The notes under the pieces: model-generated
Seen by the model: the letters and a program-made list of their open reading frames with translations, nothing else
Told to the model about the DNA's origin: nothing
Databases searched by the model: none
Shown here: positions 27,613-36,378 of the stretch, one piece after another
How the letters are laid out: every line of letters starts with the position of its first letter
Numbering within the stretch: the stretch's first letter is position 1
Program-made: the position numbers and the translations under genes
Assembly: GCA_944384105.1 (NCBI GenBank)
Contig: CALWSC010000059.1
Span: 1 to 64,000 of the forward strand
DNA from: an uncultured Lachnospiraceae bacterium
Lineage (GTDB): Bacteria; Bacillota; Clostridia; Lachnospirales; Lachnospiraceae
DNA: 64,000 nt
Direction: 5' to 3'

Positions 27613-28866
27613 ATGAAGAACTTTGACATTTTTGACCTGGGGGACTTTATTGAGAACGCTGTGGACAAGGCGATCAGCTCCCGGAACTTCTCTGAACTGA
27701 ATAAAAATATCTCACAGGCGATCGACCGCTCGGCAGATCTGCTGCACGGAGCGGGCAGTCAGAATACGGCGGATCCTTTTGGCTCGCCGCTTGACCGAAA
27801 GCACGGAAGGTATGTGACGCCTGGCGGGCATCCGGCTTCCCGTCCGGGCAAGCGCCCTTATCCCGCGGCCGCCCGTACCTATCAGGATCCGCGCGCAAAG
27901 CGTGCCGCATTTCCCGTCGCGGTCTTTCCAGCCGGGCAGATCGCCGGTATTCTGCAGACATCGCTTGGCGGGATCTTCGCTTTTTCGTTCTTTTTCGCGG
28001 CGGTTGGCTGCCTGATCGGGCTTCTCGCTCCGGGATCCTCGGAGTTTTTCGCGATACTCGTCACACTGATTATACTTTTTGCCGTCTTTACGGGAGTAAG
28101 CGCCGGCATCATGGGGCGAGGAATCTATAACCTGAGACTTGTTTCACGCTTCCGCCGTTACTGCCGCTCAATCGGAAACCGCTCCTACTGCGCTCTGACG
28201 GATCTCGCAAACAGCTGCGGCCGTTCCGTCAGCCAGGTAAAAAAGGATCTGCGCATCATGCTCTCCAGAAATATGTTTCTCGAGGGACATCTTGACAAGC
28301 AGGACACCTGCCTTATGGTGACAGATGAATCCTACCGGCAGTACTGCGATACGCAGAAAGCTTGGGAGGAGCAGCAGGAACAGCGGATGCAGGCGGCAAA
28401 AGAGCGGGCAGAATCGGGACTTACTGCGGAACAGCAGAAGATCATCGACGAGGGAAATGCATATATTAAGCGCATCCGCCAGTGCAATGATGATCTGCCC
28501 GGAGAGGTTATCTCCGAAAAGCTGTACCGGCTGGAACTCGTCATCACGAAGATTTTCGACCGCGTAAAGAAGCAGCCGCAGCTTGCGCCGGAGCTGCACC
28601 GATTTATGAAATACTATCTGCCCACCACCTGGAAGCTCATTGACGCTTACCGCGATATGGAGACTCAGGAAATCGACGGACCGAACATCGCCGCCACAAA
28701 GCGGGAGATTGAGCAGACGCTTGACACGATCAACACCGCGTTTGAGAACCTTCTGGACAGCTTTTATCAGGATACGGCGTGGGATATTTCCTCCGACATC
28801 TCCGTCATACAGACAATGATGGCACAGGACGGGCTTACAAAAAAAGATTTTGTCAATAAAAAATAA
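27613..28866 (+). CDS. XpaC-like 5-bromo-4-chloroindolyl phosphate hydrolysis family protein
   Basis: A 417-residue protein (start at the ATG at 27613, preceded by GAGGG) with a hydrophilic N-terminus, two to three membrane segments between about residues 105 and 172, and a C-terminal cytoplasmic helical region (about 180-417) with charged helices. Layout and the telA neighbour 20 bases downstream match XpaC-type proteins (PF10112). The family name comes from an indirect phenotype in Bacillus and no enzymatic motif is seen. The pair is linked to stress and toxic-anion resistance in Firmicutes; its molecular role is open. Confidence 0.8.
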   Translation: MKNFDIFDLGDFIENAVDKAISSRNFSELNKNISQAIDRSADLLHGAGSQNTADPFGSPLDRKHGRYVTPGGHPASRPGKRPYPAAARTYQDPRAKRAAFPVAVFPAGQIAGILQTSLGGIFAFSFFFAAVGCLIGLLAPGSSEFFAILVTLIILFAVFTGVSAGIMGRGIYNLRLVSRFRRYCRSIGNRSYCALTDLANSCGRSVSQVKKDLRIMLSRNMFLEGHLDKQDTCLMVTDESYRQYCDTQKAWEEQQEQRMQAAKERAESGLTAEQQKIIDEGNAYIKRIRQCNDDLPGEVISEKLYRLELVITKIFDRVKKQPQLAPELHRFMKYYLPTTWKLIDAYRDMETQEIDGPNIAATKREIEQTLDTINTAFENLLDSFYQDTAWDISSDISVIQTMMAQDGLTKKDFVNKK

Positions 28867-28886
28867 AGAAAAGAGAGGTACTTCTT

Positions 28887-30044
28887 ATGTCTGATGAGTT
28901 CAAAGATTTCGATACCGCACCAACACTGAGCTTCGATGCGCCGGCGCCTGAACCGGACCTAAGCTTCGGGCAGGAAACGGCTGCTGCGGAAGCTCCCGCA
29001 GCAGCAGAACTGAATGACTCTATCTTAAATGAGGACGAGCGGAGGATGGTAGACGACTTTGTCACCAAGATCGACCTGAAGAATTCCGGCGCTATTCTGC
29101 AGTATGGCGCCGGAACACAGAAGAAGATGGCTGATTTCTCAGAGGCTGCGCTCAACAACGTGCGCACGAAGGATCTCGGCGAGGTCGGTGAGATGATCTC
29201 CAACGTTGTGACGGAGCTCAAGAATTTCGACGTCAGTGAGGAGGAAAAGGGAGGCTTCTTCGGATTCTTCCGCAAGACAAATGACAAGCTTGCGAGCATG
29301 AAGACGCGCTATGAGAAGGCGGAGGTCAATGTCGAGAAGATCTGCCAGGCGCTTGAAGGGCATCAGGTACAGCTTATGAAGGATGTGGCGGTGCTCGACA
29401 AGATGTATGCGCTGAACAAGACGTATTTCAAAGAGCTGACAATGTATATTATGGCGGGGAAGAAGAAGCTTGAGCAGGTGCGCTCCCAGGAGCTTCCGCA
29501 GCTCATGGAAAAGGCGCGCAGAACAGGACTTCCCGAGGATGCCCAGGAAGCAAAGGATCTCGATGCGATGTGCAGCCGTTTTGAAAAGAAGATCCATGAT
29601 CTCGATCTGACGCGCATGATCTCTATTCAGACCGCGCCGCAGATCCGAATGGTGCAGTCCAGCGATACGCTGATGGTTGAAAAGATCCAGTCCACGATCG
29701 TCAACACAATTCCGCTGTGGAAGAACCAGATGGTGCTCGCACTCGGCGTCACCCACTCCACACAGGCGGCACATGCGCAGCGCCAGGTGACGGACATGAC
29801 AAACGAGCTGCTGCGCAAAAATGCAGAGACACTCAAGCAGGCGACTGTCGAAACCGTCAAGGAGTCAGAGCGCGGCATCGTGGAAATTGAGACGCTCAAA
29901 CAGACGAATGCCAGCCTGATCTCAACGCTCGACGAAGTGATGAAGATTCAGGAGGAAGGCAGGGCAAAACGCCAGGCTGCCGAAGTTGAACTCAGAAAGA
30001 TGGAGGACGACCTGAAGAATAAACTGCTGGAAATCCGCAGATAA
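28887..30044 (+). CDS. TelA-like toxic anion resistance protein
   Basis: A 385-residue soluble, mostly helical protein of the TelA/KlaA family (PF05816), originally linked to tellurite resistance in plasmids and to cell-envelope stress in Firmicutes. Support: the family core VDDFVTKIDLKNSGAILQYG, the conserved GFFGFFRKTNDKLASMKTRYE region, FEKKIHDLDLTRMISIQTAPQIRM and IPLWKNQMVLALG. The first 45 residues are acidic and disordered-looking. It is cotranscribed with the xpaC-like gene and closed by a strong terminator. Confidence 0.92.
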   Translation: MSDEFKDFDTAPTLSFDAPAPEPDLSFGQETAAAEAPAAAELNDSILNEDERRMVDDFVTKIDLKNSGAILQYGAGTQKKMADFSEAALNNVRTKDLGEVGEMISNVVTELKNFDVSEEEKGGFFGFFRKTNDKLASMKTRYEKAEVNVEKICQALEGHQVQLMKDVAVLDKMYALNKTYFKELTMYIMAGKKKLEQVRSQELPQLMEKARRTGLPEDAQEAKDLDAMCSRFEKKIHDLDLTRMISIQTAPQIRMVQSSDTLMVEKIQSTIVNTIPLWKNQMVLALGVTHSTQAAHAQRQVTDMTNELLRKNAETLKQATVETVKESERGIVEIETLKQTNASLISTLDEVMKIQEEGRAKRQAAEVELRKMEDDLKNKLLEIRR

Positions 30045-30057
30045 CGCCGATATGCCG

Positions 30058-30086
30058 AAAGCCCCGAAACCGGGGCTTTCTTTTTG
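30058..30086 (+). terminator. Terminator of xpaC-telA
   Basis: AAAGCCCCG / CGGGGCTTT hairpin with a GAAAC-containing loop, followed by CTTTTTG. Confidence 0.9.
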
Positions 30087-30100
30087 TATTCGCTCTGTCC

Positions 30101-30646
30101 TTACGGCTGTACGCCGCAGCCGTCCGTACATCCTTCACGCCGTGCAGACCTCTGCCTTCTCGCCGTCAGCACACACACCAGGCGCACCGCCCCTCCTCCA
30201 AGTATTGCTCCGATGGTATCAATGCAGACGTCGCGCACAGATGGCGTCCTGCCGCCTATAAAGGACTGGTGGTACTCATCGGTCGCGGCAAACGCAGCGC
30301 AGAAAAGGACTGCCGCCGCAAACAGGCGGACGCCGCGCATGCCGTATACATACAGCGGAAAGGAAATCAGGCAGCACAGGAGAAAATATTCGCTCATGTG
30401 AGCGCCCTTCCGAATCGGAAACTGCAAAATATCAATATACTTATTTACTATATCCTCCTCCCACTCCTTATCAAGCGCCCGCTCCGTGACGGAAATCACA
30501 CTGCGCGCCACCTTCTGACTTAGACCCGAGGACTGCGTTCCATTCTGTCCGGAGAAAGAAAAAATCACACACATCATCAGGATCGCCGGCAGGAAGGATA
30601 ATGGCTTTAATCTATGCAAAAACGACTTCTTCATCTTGCGCCTCAC
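30101..30646 (-). CDS. VanZ-family membrane protein
   Basis: A 181-residue protein with about four membrane segments and the VanZ-like signature: SFSGQNGTQSSGLS near the first segment, RKGAHMSEYFLLCCLIS and ATDEYHQSFIGGRTPSVRDVCIDTIGAILG. VanZ-like proteins are small membrane proteins linked in some cases to glycopeptide resistance; most have no known role. I use the GTG at 30646 (AGGGGG eight bases before); an ATG four codons further in is the alternative. No vancomycin resistance genes surround it, so resistance should not be inferred. Confidence 0.82.
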   Translation of the reverse strand: MRRKMKKSFLHRLKPLSFLPAILMMCVIFSFSGQNGTQSSGLSQKVARSVISVTERALDKEWEEDIVNKYIDILQFPIRKGAHMSEYFLLCCLISFPLYVYGMRGVRLFAAAVLFCAAFAATDEYHQSFIGGRTPSVRDVCIDTIGAILGGGAVRLVCVLTARRQRSARREGCTDGCGVQP

Positions 30647-30697
30647 TTTCTTTTCCCCCTATCCTATACTAATTTTTTGTTTTCTGCAACCCGGATA

Positions 30698-30726
30698 TTT
30701 TCATTTTCCCCACTTTCCTGTATAAT
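30698..30726 (+). promoter_or_regulatory. Promoter of thyA-folA
   Basis: Weak TTTTCA (30698-30703), 17-base spacer, perfect TATAAT (30721-30726), 50 bases before the thyA start. Confidence 0.5.
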
Positions 30727-30775
30727 GAAACCGTAGCGCAATGAGAAAGACAGAAAGAAAAAGGAGATATATAGT

Positions 30776-31624
30776 ATGAGTTATGCAGACCAGGTATTTA
30801 TCCATATGTGCCAGGACATTCTCGACAATGGCTGCAGCACCGAGGGTGAGAAAGTTCGTCCGAAGTGGGAGGACGGAGCCTTTGCCTATACGATCAAGCG
30901 CTTCGGCGTCGTGAACCGTTACGACCTGTCGAAGGAATTTCCTGCGCTTACGCTGCGGCGCACAGCGCTCAAAAGCGCTTTCGATGAACTTCTCTGGATC
31001 TGGCAGAAGAAGTCGAACAACATCCATGACCTGCACAGCCACATCTGGGACAGCTGGGCAGATGAGGACGGCTCGATCGGAAAGGCTTACGGATACCAGC
31101 TTGGCGTGAAGCACCAGTACCGTGAGGGTATGATGGATCAGGTAGACCGTGTACTCTATGATCTGAAGAACAATCCGTACAGCCGCCGCATTATGACGAA
31201 TATCTACGTCCACCAGGATCTTCACGAGATGAACCTGTACCCCTGCGCGTATTCGATGACATTCAATGTAACGAAGAAGCCGTACAGTGAGAAACTGACG
31301 CTCAATGCCATCTTAAACCAGCGCTCCCAGGATGTGCTGACCGCAAACAACTGGAATGTCTGCCAGTATGCATTGCTGGTGCACATGATCGCACAGGTAT
31401 GCGGCATGGAAGCAGGAGAACTCGTGCATGTGATCGCTGACGCACACATTTACGACCGCCATATCCCCCTGGTGCGCGAACTGATCTCCCGCCCGGCATA
31501 TGACGCGCCCACGGTGCGTCTGAATCCTGAGATCACCGATTTCTACGCATTTACCGTGGATGATCTGATTGTGGAAAATTATCAGACAGGTCCTCAGATC
31601 AAACATATACCTGTAGCAATCTGA
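30776..31624 (+). CDS. thyA: Thymidylate synthase
   Basis: A 282-residue ThyA-type synthase making dTMP from dUMP with methylene-tetrahydrofolate. The active-site Cys is at about 157 in the motif YPCAYSMTF. In the E. coli enzyme a His follows the Cys; here it is Ala, as expected of the Bacillus subtilis/phage phi3T-like branch (PCVYE). That branch also shares DELLWIWQKKSNNIHDL, the NNPYSRRI phosphate-binding arginines, NQRSQDV, and IADAHIYDRHI. It is followed 34 bases later by folA, which regenerates tetrahydrofolate from the dihydrofolate ThyA makes. Confidence 0.95.
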   Translation: MSYADQVFIHMCQDILDNGCSTEGEKVRPKWEDGAFAYTIKRFGVVNRYDLSKEFPALTLRRTALKSAFDELLWIWQKKSNNIHDLHSHIWDSWADEDGSIGKAYGYQLGVKHQYREGMMDQVDRVLYDLKNNPYSRRIMTNIYVHQDLHEMNLYPCAYSMTFNVTKKPYSEKLTLNAILNQRSQDVLTANNWNVCQYALLVHMIAQVCGMEAGELVHVIADAHIYDRHIPLVRELISRPAYDAPTVRLNPEITDFYAFTVDDLIVENYQTGPQIKHIPVAI

Positions 31625-31658
31625 GACAATACAGATACAGAGAAAAGGAGTTCTAAAT

Positions 31659-32150
31659 ATGAATGCAATCGTAGCCGTTGATGCCAACTGGGGCATCGGC
31701 ATGAATAACAAGCTGCTCGTCAGCATCCCCTCAGACATGAAGTTCTTCCGCCAGACCACGACGGGCAAAGTCGTCGTCATGGGCAGAAAGACGCTTGAGA
31801 CCTTCCCGAACGGTCTTCCGCTCCCGAAGCGCACGAACATCATCCTTACCGGTGACACCTCCTACGAGGTAAAGGACGCGATTATTGTACACTCCGTGCC
31901 GGAGCTGCTCGATGAGCTCAAAAATTATCCTCCCGAAGATATTTTCGTCATCGGAGGCGGCAGCGTATATGAACAGCTTCTCCCTTACTGCGACACTGCT
32001 TATATCACAAAGATCGATTTCGCCTATGAGGCAGACACCTATTTCCCGAACCTGGATCAGCTTCCCGACTGGAAGATGACAGACTCCAGCGACGAGCAGA
32101 CATACTTTGACCTGGAGTTCTCATTTACAAAATATGAGAGAGTAAAATAA
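31659..32150 (+). CDS. folA: Dihydrofolate reductase
   Basis: A 163-residue DHFR: MNAIVAVDANWGIGMNNKLL start (IGMNNKLL, substrate loop), SDMKFFRQTTTGKVVVMGRKT (NADPH-binding), and EDIFVIGGGSVYEQLL with the GGGS nucleotide loop. It reduces dihydrofolate to tetrahydrofolate and forms an operon with thyA. Length is usual, with no sign of the sequence changes needed to judge trimethoprim response. Confidence 0.96.
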   Translation: MNAIVAVDANWGIGMNNKLLVSIPSDMKFFRQTTTGKVVVMGRKTLETFPNGLPLPKRTNIILTGDTSYEVKDAIIVHSVPELLDELKNYPPEDIFVIGGGSVYEQLLPYCDTAYITKIDFAYEADTYFPNLDQLPDWKMTDSSDEQTYFDLEFSFTKYERVK

Positions 32151-32166
32151 GCTTTTCACACACAAA

Positions 32167-32202
32167 GAACCGCCGGAACACCAAAGTCCGGCGGTTCTTT
32201 AT
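32167..32202 (+). terminator. Terminator of thyA-folA
   Basis: GAACCGCCGGA (32167-32177) pairs perfectly with TCCGGCGGTTC (32187-32197), followed by TTTATT. Confidence 0.88.
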
Positions 32203-32205
32203 TGT

Positions 32206-33120
32206 CTATACGCCCTCACAGTCAAACGGCGGGATAAAACTCTCCGAAGCTGTCTCTCCCTCCTGAATAAATGCATTTCGGATACCAAGAGAAAGTGCAT
32301 AGTCAATCACACGCTCATACTCCCGCTTCGTCACCTTCCGGTTCAGCTCCGAATACCCCGGAAACTTTCTGACTGGCGTATACTGGTTCATAATGCTTAT
32401 GTAAATGGATTCCCCGTATGTCTCATACAGATAAGAAAGCACTGCTTTGGAATTTCTCACATGCCCCGGCAGGATCAGGTGGCGCACAATAACACCCGAC
32501 GTCATATACCCGTTGACGTCAAATCTGCACGAAGGCGCCTGGCGCACCATCTCTGCCAAAGCCTCCTTCGCCTGCTCAGGGTAGTCCGGCGCATGGGAAA
32601 ATGCAGCCGCAAGCGTACGGTCCATATATTTAAAATCCGGAAGATAGATATCCACAAGCCCGTCCAGCATTTTGACTGTCTGTACTTTTTCATAGCCGCT
32701 CGAATTATATACAACAGGGATCACAAGCCCTCCCGCGCGCGCCAGCTCAAGCGCTGAGACAACCTGGGGGACGTAATGTCCCGCTGTCACGAGATTGATA
32801 TTGGCAGCCCCTTCCTCATTCTGCAGGCGAAGGAAGATCTCGCCAAGCCGCTTTGCAGAAATCCCCCGTCCGAGACTCCCGTCGGATATACGGTAATTCT
32901 GGCAATAGATGCAGCCAAGGGAACAGCCGGAAAAGAACACTGCCCCTGAGCCCTTCTGACCGGAAATACATGGCTCCTCCCACATATGCAGAGCTGCCCG
33001 GGCTGCTGTGATCTGAGCAGGAGCACCGCAGTATCCCCCTCTTCCATCCATACGATCCGCATTGCACTCCCTGGGGCAGAGCGTGCAGTGCCTCATATAT
33101 GATTCTGCGCTTCCCGTCAC
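32206..33120 (-). CDS. Radical SAM protein, PflX/AmrS-like (COG1313 type)
   Basis: A 304-residue radical SAM protein. The start is the GTG at 33120, overlapping the TGA of the upstream hydrolase gene (GTGA) and lying 6 bases after GAGGAGG. The cluster motif is C66-x3-C70-x2-C73 (GCSLGCIYCQN). An N-terminal group of cysteines (C12, C15, C19, C31: HCTLCPRECN...YCGAP) is typical of PflX-type proteins, which resemble pyruvate formate-lyase activating enzyme but have no confirmed target. GHYVPQVVSALELA and DIYLPDFKY are shared with that family. Coupled to the hydrolase by overlap; no glycyl-radical enzyme is nearby. Confidence 0.85.
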   Translation of the reverse strand: MTGSAESYMRHCTLCPRECNADRMDGRGGYCGAPAQITAARAALHMWEEPCISGQKGSGAVFFSGCSLGCIYCQNYRISDGSLGRGISAKRLGEIFLRLQNEEGAANINLVTAGHYVPQVVSALELARAGGLVIPVVYNSSGYEKVQTVKMLDGLVDIYLPDFKYMDRTLAAAFSHAPDYPEQAKEALAEMVRQAPSCRFDVNGYMTSGVIVRHLILPGHVRNSKAVLSYLYETYGESIYISIMNQYTPVRKFPGYSELNRKVTKREYERVIDYALSLGIRNAFIQEGETASESFIPPFDCEGV

Positions 33121-33893
33121 AGTGCGCCTCCTCTTTCCCGAACCTCCAAGCACGGCTGTGCATCCGGTATGCGCCTGAGATACTCCATGCACACGCGCAC
33201 ATATCTCTTAATATTCTGCTCCGAAAACATCGCGAAATGATCCGCACCGCGGAAAATGTGAAGCTCAGAATTGCGGAAGAACTGATGCAGCTGGCGGGAG
33301 TGCCTGATGCTGATCATATCTTTATTTCCCGTCAGGATCAGTACAGGGATCGCTACCTTCTCCAGCTTCTTTCCGGACAGCAGCGGCTCCCGGACCATCA
33401 GCCTGTACAGCTCCTTCTTCTTCGCATATCCTGAAGATATGAAAGAGGCAGCGCGGTAAAACTGATACTGCATCCACATGGGCACAAACACGCCCGGGCG
33501 CAGACCTCCCGGAAAAGCATTTCCCCCGACCGCGATAAGCGCTGCCAGCCGTTCCTGATCCAGAACCGCCATCTGCATCCCAATATTGGCTCCGTCACTG
33601 AATCCGATAACTGCAGCGCGGCGGATCGAAAGCGCATCCATAACCGCGAAAATATCCTCCGCCATCTGTTCAATCGTCAGCGTTCCTTTCCCGTGAGAGG
33701 ATCTCCCATGGCCGCGGCTGTCAATCTGCACCGTCTGATAGTACCTGCTGAAATATTTCACATGCGGGTCAAAGATCGTATGATCCTCCCCGTTACCGTG
33801 AAGAAATATCAGCGGAAAACCCTGCCCGCGAATCTTATAGTAAATGTCGGCTCCTGCGGAATACGCCGAGCCCTCCTCAAATTCTCTGTCCAC
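33117..33893 (-). CDS. Alpha/beta hydrolase
   Basis: A 258-residue alpha/beta hydrolase fold protein. Oxyanion region LIFLHGNGEDHTIFDPH (about 28-44), QIDSRGHGRSS, nucleophile elbow GFSDGANIG with Ser at 99, acid Asp in VLILTGNKDMIS and His in FRGADHFAMFSEQN. It could be an esterase, lipase or C-C hydrolase; no neighbour decides this. It overlaps the PflX-like gene by 4 bases and lies 13 bases behind the GPP34 gene, all in one minus-strand transcription unit. Confidence 0.88.
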   Translation of the reverse strand: MDREFEEGSAYSAGADIYYKIRGQGFPLIFLHGNGEDHTIFDPHVKYFSRYYQTVQIDSRGHGRSSHGKGTLTIEQMAEDIFAVMDALSIRRAAVIGFSDGANIGMQMAVLDQERLAALIAVGGNAFPGGLRPGVFVPMWMQYQFYRAASFISSGYAKKKELYRLMVREPLLSGKKLEKVAIPVLILTGNKDMISIRHSRQLHQFFRNSELHIFRGADHFAMFSEQNIKRYVRVCMEYLRRIPDAQPCLEVRERGGAL

Positions 33894-33906
33894 CCTTATC
33901 CTCCTG

Positions 33907-34569
33907 TCAGGTGGCTGCCGTCAGAAGCAGCAGCCATATCTCTTCCACATAGTCTATCAGCTCAAATGCCTGTTTATTCTTGGGAAGCTTCCTGCCCTCC
34001 CGCAGCTTTGCGGCAATCTTTCTGTAGCTCTCAGCATCCACACGGCTTTTGAGCACGCCGGTCTTCTTCAGGAACAGCGCCAGCAGCATCACATCCTCTC
34101 CGATCTCTTCCGCCGGACGTTCCCCGTCAAAAGACGAGCAGAGCTTCTCCATAATTCTTGCCCGGACTGTCCCGTCAACCGCAATCTGCGTCTTCTCACC
34201 AAAAAATCCGGAAACCTTCTCCCTGCGGACAATTCCCTTCTTCTCAAGCTCAAAGAGCAGTCCGCTCATATATTCCCTGTACTTCTTATCCGTGAGCGCC
34301 ATCACATAAGACTCCATAATCTTTCTGAGATTTCCCCTGCGCGAATTTTGGATATCCCGGTAAAGCATGGACAGATATTCAGGCAGCGGCGGCTCCTCCG
34401 CCGCCGGTTCTGCGTGGGATCTGCTGATTTTAATAATTCCGGACAGCGCCAGATCCATGATTCCCGCTGCCACGGCTCCGGCAGGACCGTATGAAGTCAT
34501 GGCGGAGAGTTTTCCCGCGCGGTTTGCCGCACAGATATAGTACTGTTCTGTAAGTGTCAATGCTTCCAT
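33907..34569 (-). CDS. GPP34 (GOLPH3-like) family protein
   Basis: A 220-residue protein similar to bacterial GPP34 proteins (PF05719), relatives of the eukaryotic Golgi phosphoprotein GOLPH3/Vps74. Support: LTLTEQYYICAANRAGKL start, GAVAAGIMDLALSGIIKI helix, and DVMLLALFLKKTGVLKSRV near the end. Eukaryotic members bind phosphatidylinositol 4-phosphate; bacterial members have no settled role. Here it sits between the RACo-like gene and the hydrolase, and is only 11 bases behind the former, so cotranscription is likely. Confidence 0.8.
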   Translation of the reverse strand: MEALTLTEQYYICAANRAGKLSAMTSYGPAGAVAAGIMDLALSGIIKISRSHAEPAAEEPPLPEYLSMLYRDIQNSRRGNLRKIMESYVMALTDKKYREYMSGLLFELEKKGIVRREKVSGFFGEKTQIAVDGTVRARIMEKLCSSFDGERPAEEIGEDVMLLALFLKKTGVLKSRVDAESYRKIAAKLREGRKLPKNKQAFELIDYVEEIWLLLLTAAT

Positions 34570-34579
34570 TCTCTTCCTC

Positions 34580-36115
34580 CTATAGCGCTCTGCCGCGCCG
34601 CTTCAATTCTTCCTGCACTGAAGGATATCTCTCAATATCCGTATGAGGAAAGGCCATCGCTGCTCCCATCAGATGAACAAAATCCTCCACTGCACCGAAC
34701 TGAATATACTCCATCTTCTCCACAAGCCGCTCGGCGTATTCCTTTTTCCCGACGTCCAGCAGCAGCTCTCTCGCTCCGTTCAGAGACGTATTGCCCGGAG
34801 ATACAATTCTTTCTCTCTGGATATCAGGATACAGACCGATTGTAACCCCGGCTTCTTTCGAGATATGCGTGCCGAATGCGCCCGCTACATAAAACCTCTC
34901 CACATCCTCCATTGTGATGCCGATCTGATTCATCATATATTCTACCATCGTTCCTGCGGCTGCCTTTGTCTTTAAGAATTCCTGGATATCCTGTTCGGAA
35001 AATGACAGACCGGGCGCATAGCGCACCTTTACCTGATCTTCCTCCTCAAAAACCGCGTCGGATACCCCCGGTATCAGCTTGCCTCTCAAATCCATCCAGC
35101 CGTTTAAGAATAACTCAGCGAGCAGCTCCACGATACCGGAACCGCAGATGCCCTTCGCCCTGGCATTGCCGATCGTGTGCACCCGGATTTCTCCCTCCGT
35201 GATCTTCACAGCATCCACCGCACCCTCTTCCGCACGCATACCGGTCTTTACAACTCCGCCCTCCAGGGCCGGACCTGCCGCTCCTGCTCCGCAGACGAGA
35301 AAATCGCGGTTTCCGATCACGAGCTCTCCGTTTGTCCCAATATCCAGAAATACGCTGATACCCTCACGCTCAGGAATTCCCGTCGCGATCATTCCGCTCA
35401 CAATGTCACCGCCGAGGTAATTTGCCCGGCCGGGACAGCACCAGACAAACCCTCTCATCGAAAGCCCCAGCTCGGAGGCACGGTACACCTCCGGCGCCAG
35501 CGTATGCACAGCATATGGTGTCTGAAAAACGCAGAATGCATCCAGCCCAAGCAGAAAATGTATCATGGTCGTATTCCCGGAAATAATAAGCGCTGCACAA
35601 TCCTCCGCACAGATGCCGGTCTGACGTTGCAGCTCTTTCATCGCCTGAGACAATCCCTCCACCGCTGCAAGCCGAAGCTTCTCCAGATGCTCAGGATGAT
35701 CTTTCGCGTAGAATATTCTGGTGAGAATATCCTCGCCGCAGCGGATCTGCGGATTGAATACGCTTACACTTCCTGCGACGGAACCGTCCTGCATATTTAC
35801 AGCCTCCATCACAATTGTCGTGCTCCCGAGATCCGCGCACAGACCATAATGGCACTCCGTCGTATCCCCGGGCTCCACCCGCAGAATCTCCCAGCCATCC
35901 CCATCATATCCCAGCGTCGCCGTAATCTTCCATTCGCTCTCCCTGCAAACTCTGTCAAGGGCCCGCAGCGCTGCAATTCCAAGCCGAACACTCGCACGCG
36001 CGAACTCTTCTCTCTCCCCAATCGCCTCCAAAACCCTGGTGCTGTCCGCCCGGTTGTCCTCTTCCGACGGCGCTGACAGTTCCAGATATACCTTTCGGCT
36101 CCATCCGTTAAACAT
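34580..36115 (-). CDS. RACo-like ASKHA ATPase (DUF4445) without N-terminal ferredoxin
   Basis: A 511-residue ASKHA-fold ATPase related to RACo, the reductive activator of corrinoid proteins. Start: ATG 36115 preceded by AAGGAGG (an ATG seven codons upstream lacks one). Visible: GLCADLGSTTIVMEAVN (first phosphate loop), GNTTMIHFLLGLD, SVFLDIGTNGELVIG (second phosphate loop), CGAGAAGPALEGG and RFYVAGAFGTHI. RACo proteins usually start with a [2Fe-2S] ferredoxin domain; here the first 100 residues have no CxxxxCxxC pattern. No corrinoid methyltransferase genes are near, so the client is unknown. Confidence 0.82.
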   Translation of the reverse strand: MFNGWSRKVYLELSAPSEEDNRADSTRVLEAIGEREEFARASVRLGIAALRALDRVCRESEWKITATLGYDGDGWEILRVEPGDTTECHYGLCADLGSTTIVMEAVNMQDGSVAGSVSVFNPQIRCGEDILTRIFYAKDHPEHLEKLRLAAVEGLSQAMKELQRQTGICAEDCAALIISGNTTMIHFLLGLDAFCVFQTPYAVHTLAPEVYRASELGLSMRGFVWCCPGRANYLGGDIVSGMIATGIPEREGISVFLDIGTNGELVIGNRDFLVCGAGAAGPALEGGVVKTGMRAEEGAVDAVKITEGEIRVHTIGNARAKGICGSGIVELLAELFLNGWMDLRGKLIPGVSDAVFEEEDQVKVRYAPGLSFSEQDIQEFLKTKAAAGTMVEYMMNQIGITMEDVERFYVAGAFGTHISKEAGVTIGLYPDIQRERIVSPGNTSLNGARELLLDVGKKEYAERLVEKMEYIQFGAVEDFVHLMGAAMAFPHTDIERYPSVQEELKRRGRAL

Positions 36116-36241
36116 GATTTTCCTCCTTGATTTCAACTCACACCCTCATTCTAACACGCCTTCTCCCAGAAGTACAGAACAGCTTTTTCACGCTTTTCTC
36201 CATGTCCGGCAGGAAAATTTCAAAATTTCAGAGAATTTTTA

Positions 36242-36269
36242 TTGATTTCATCCGGTAAATATGTATAAT
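36242..36269 (+). promoter_or_regulatory. Promoter of pckA
   Basis: TTGATT (36242-36247), 16-base spacer, TATAAT (36264-36269). The 5' leader to pckA is then about 100 bases, with no clear riboswitch seen. Confidence 0.65.
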
Positions 36270-36378
36270 TAGAAGGGAGGATGCTGAGAATATTCGAGTC
36301 CTCATCATATCGTAAAGCCTTAAACTATAGGTTTTTACTATATCATTACCGAAAATTTTAAGAAAAGAGGTTCATAAG

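Noticed and set aside
30101..30646. Vancomycin resistance locus suggested by the VanZ-like gene
   Set aside because: No vanA/B ligase, vanX, vanH or vanRS genes are nearby; VanZ-like proteins are widespread without resistance.
31230..31260. Thymidylate synthase active site with Ala instead of His after the catalytic Cys
   Set aside because: At first it looked like a defective enzyme, but the Bacillus/phage phi3T branch of ThyA also lacks this His, so it is a lineage feature.
36270..36378. Possible riboswitch in the pckA leader
   Set aside because: The leader has only a weak imperfect hairpin (GAGGA...TCCTC) and no known riboswitch signature.
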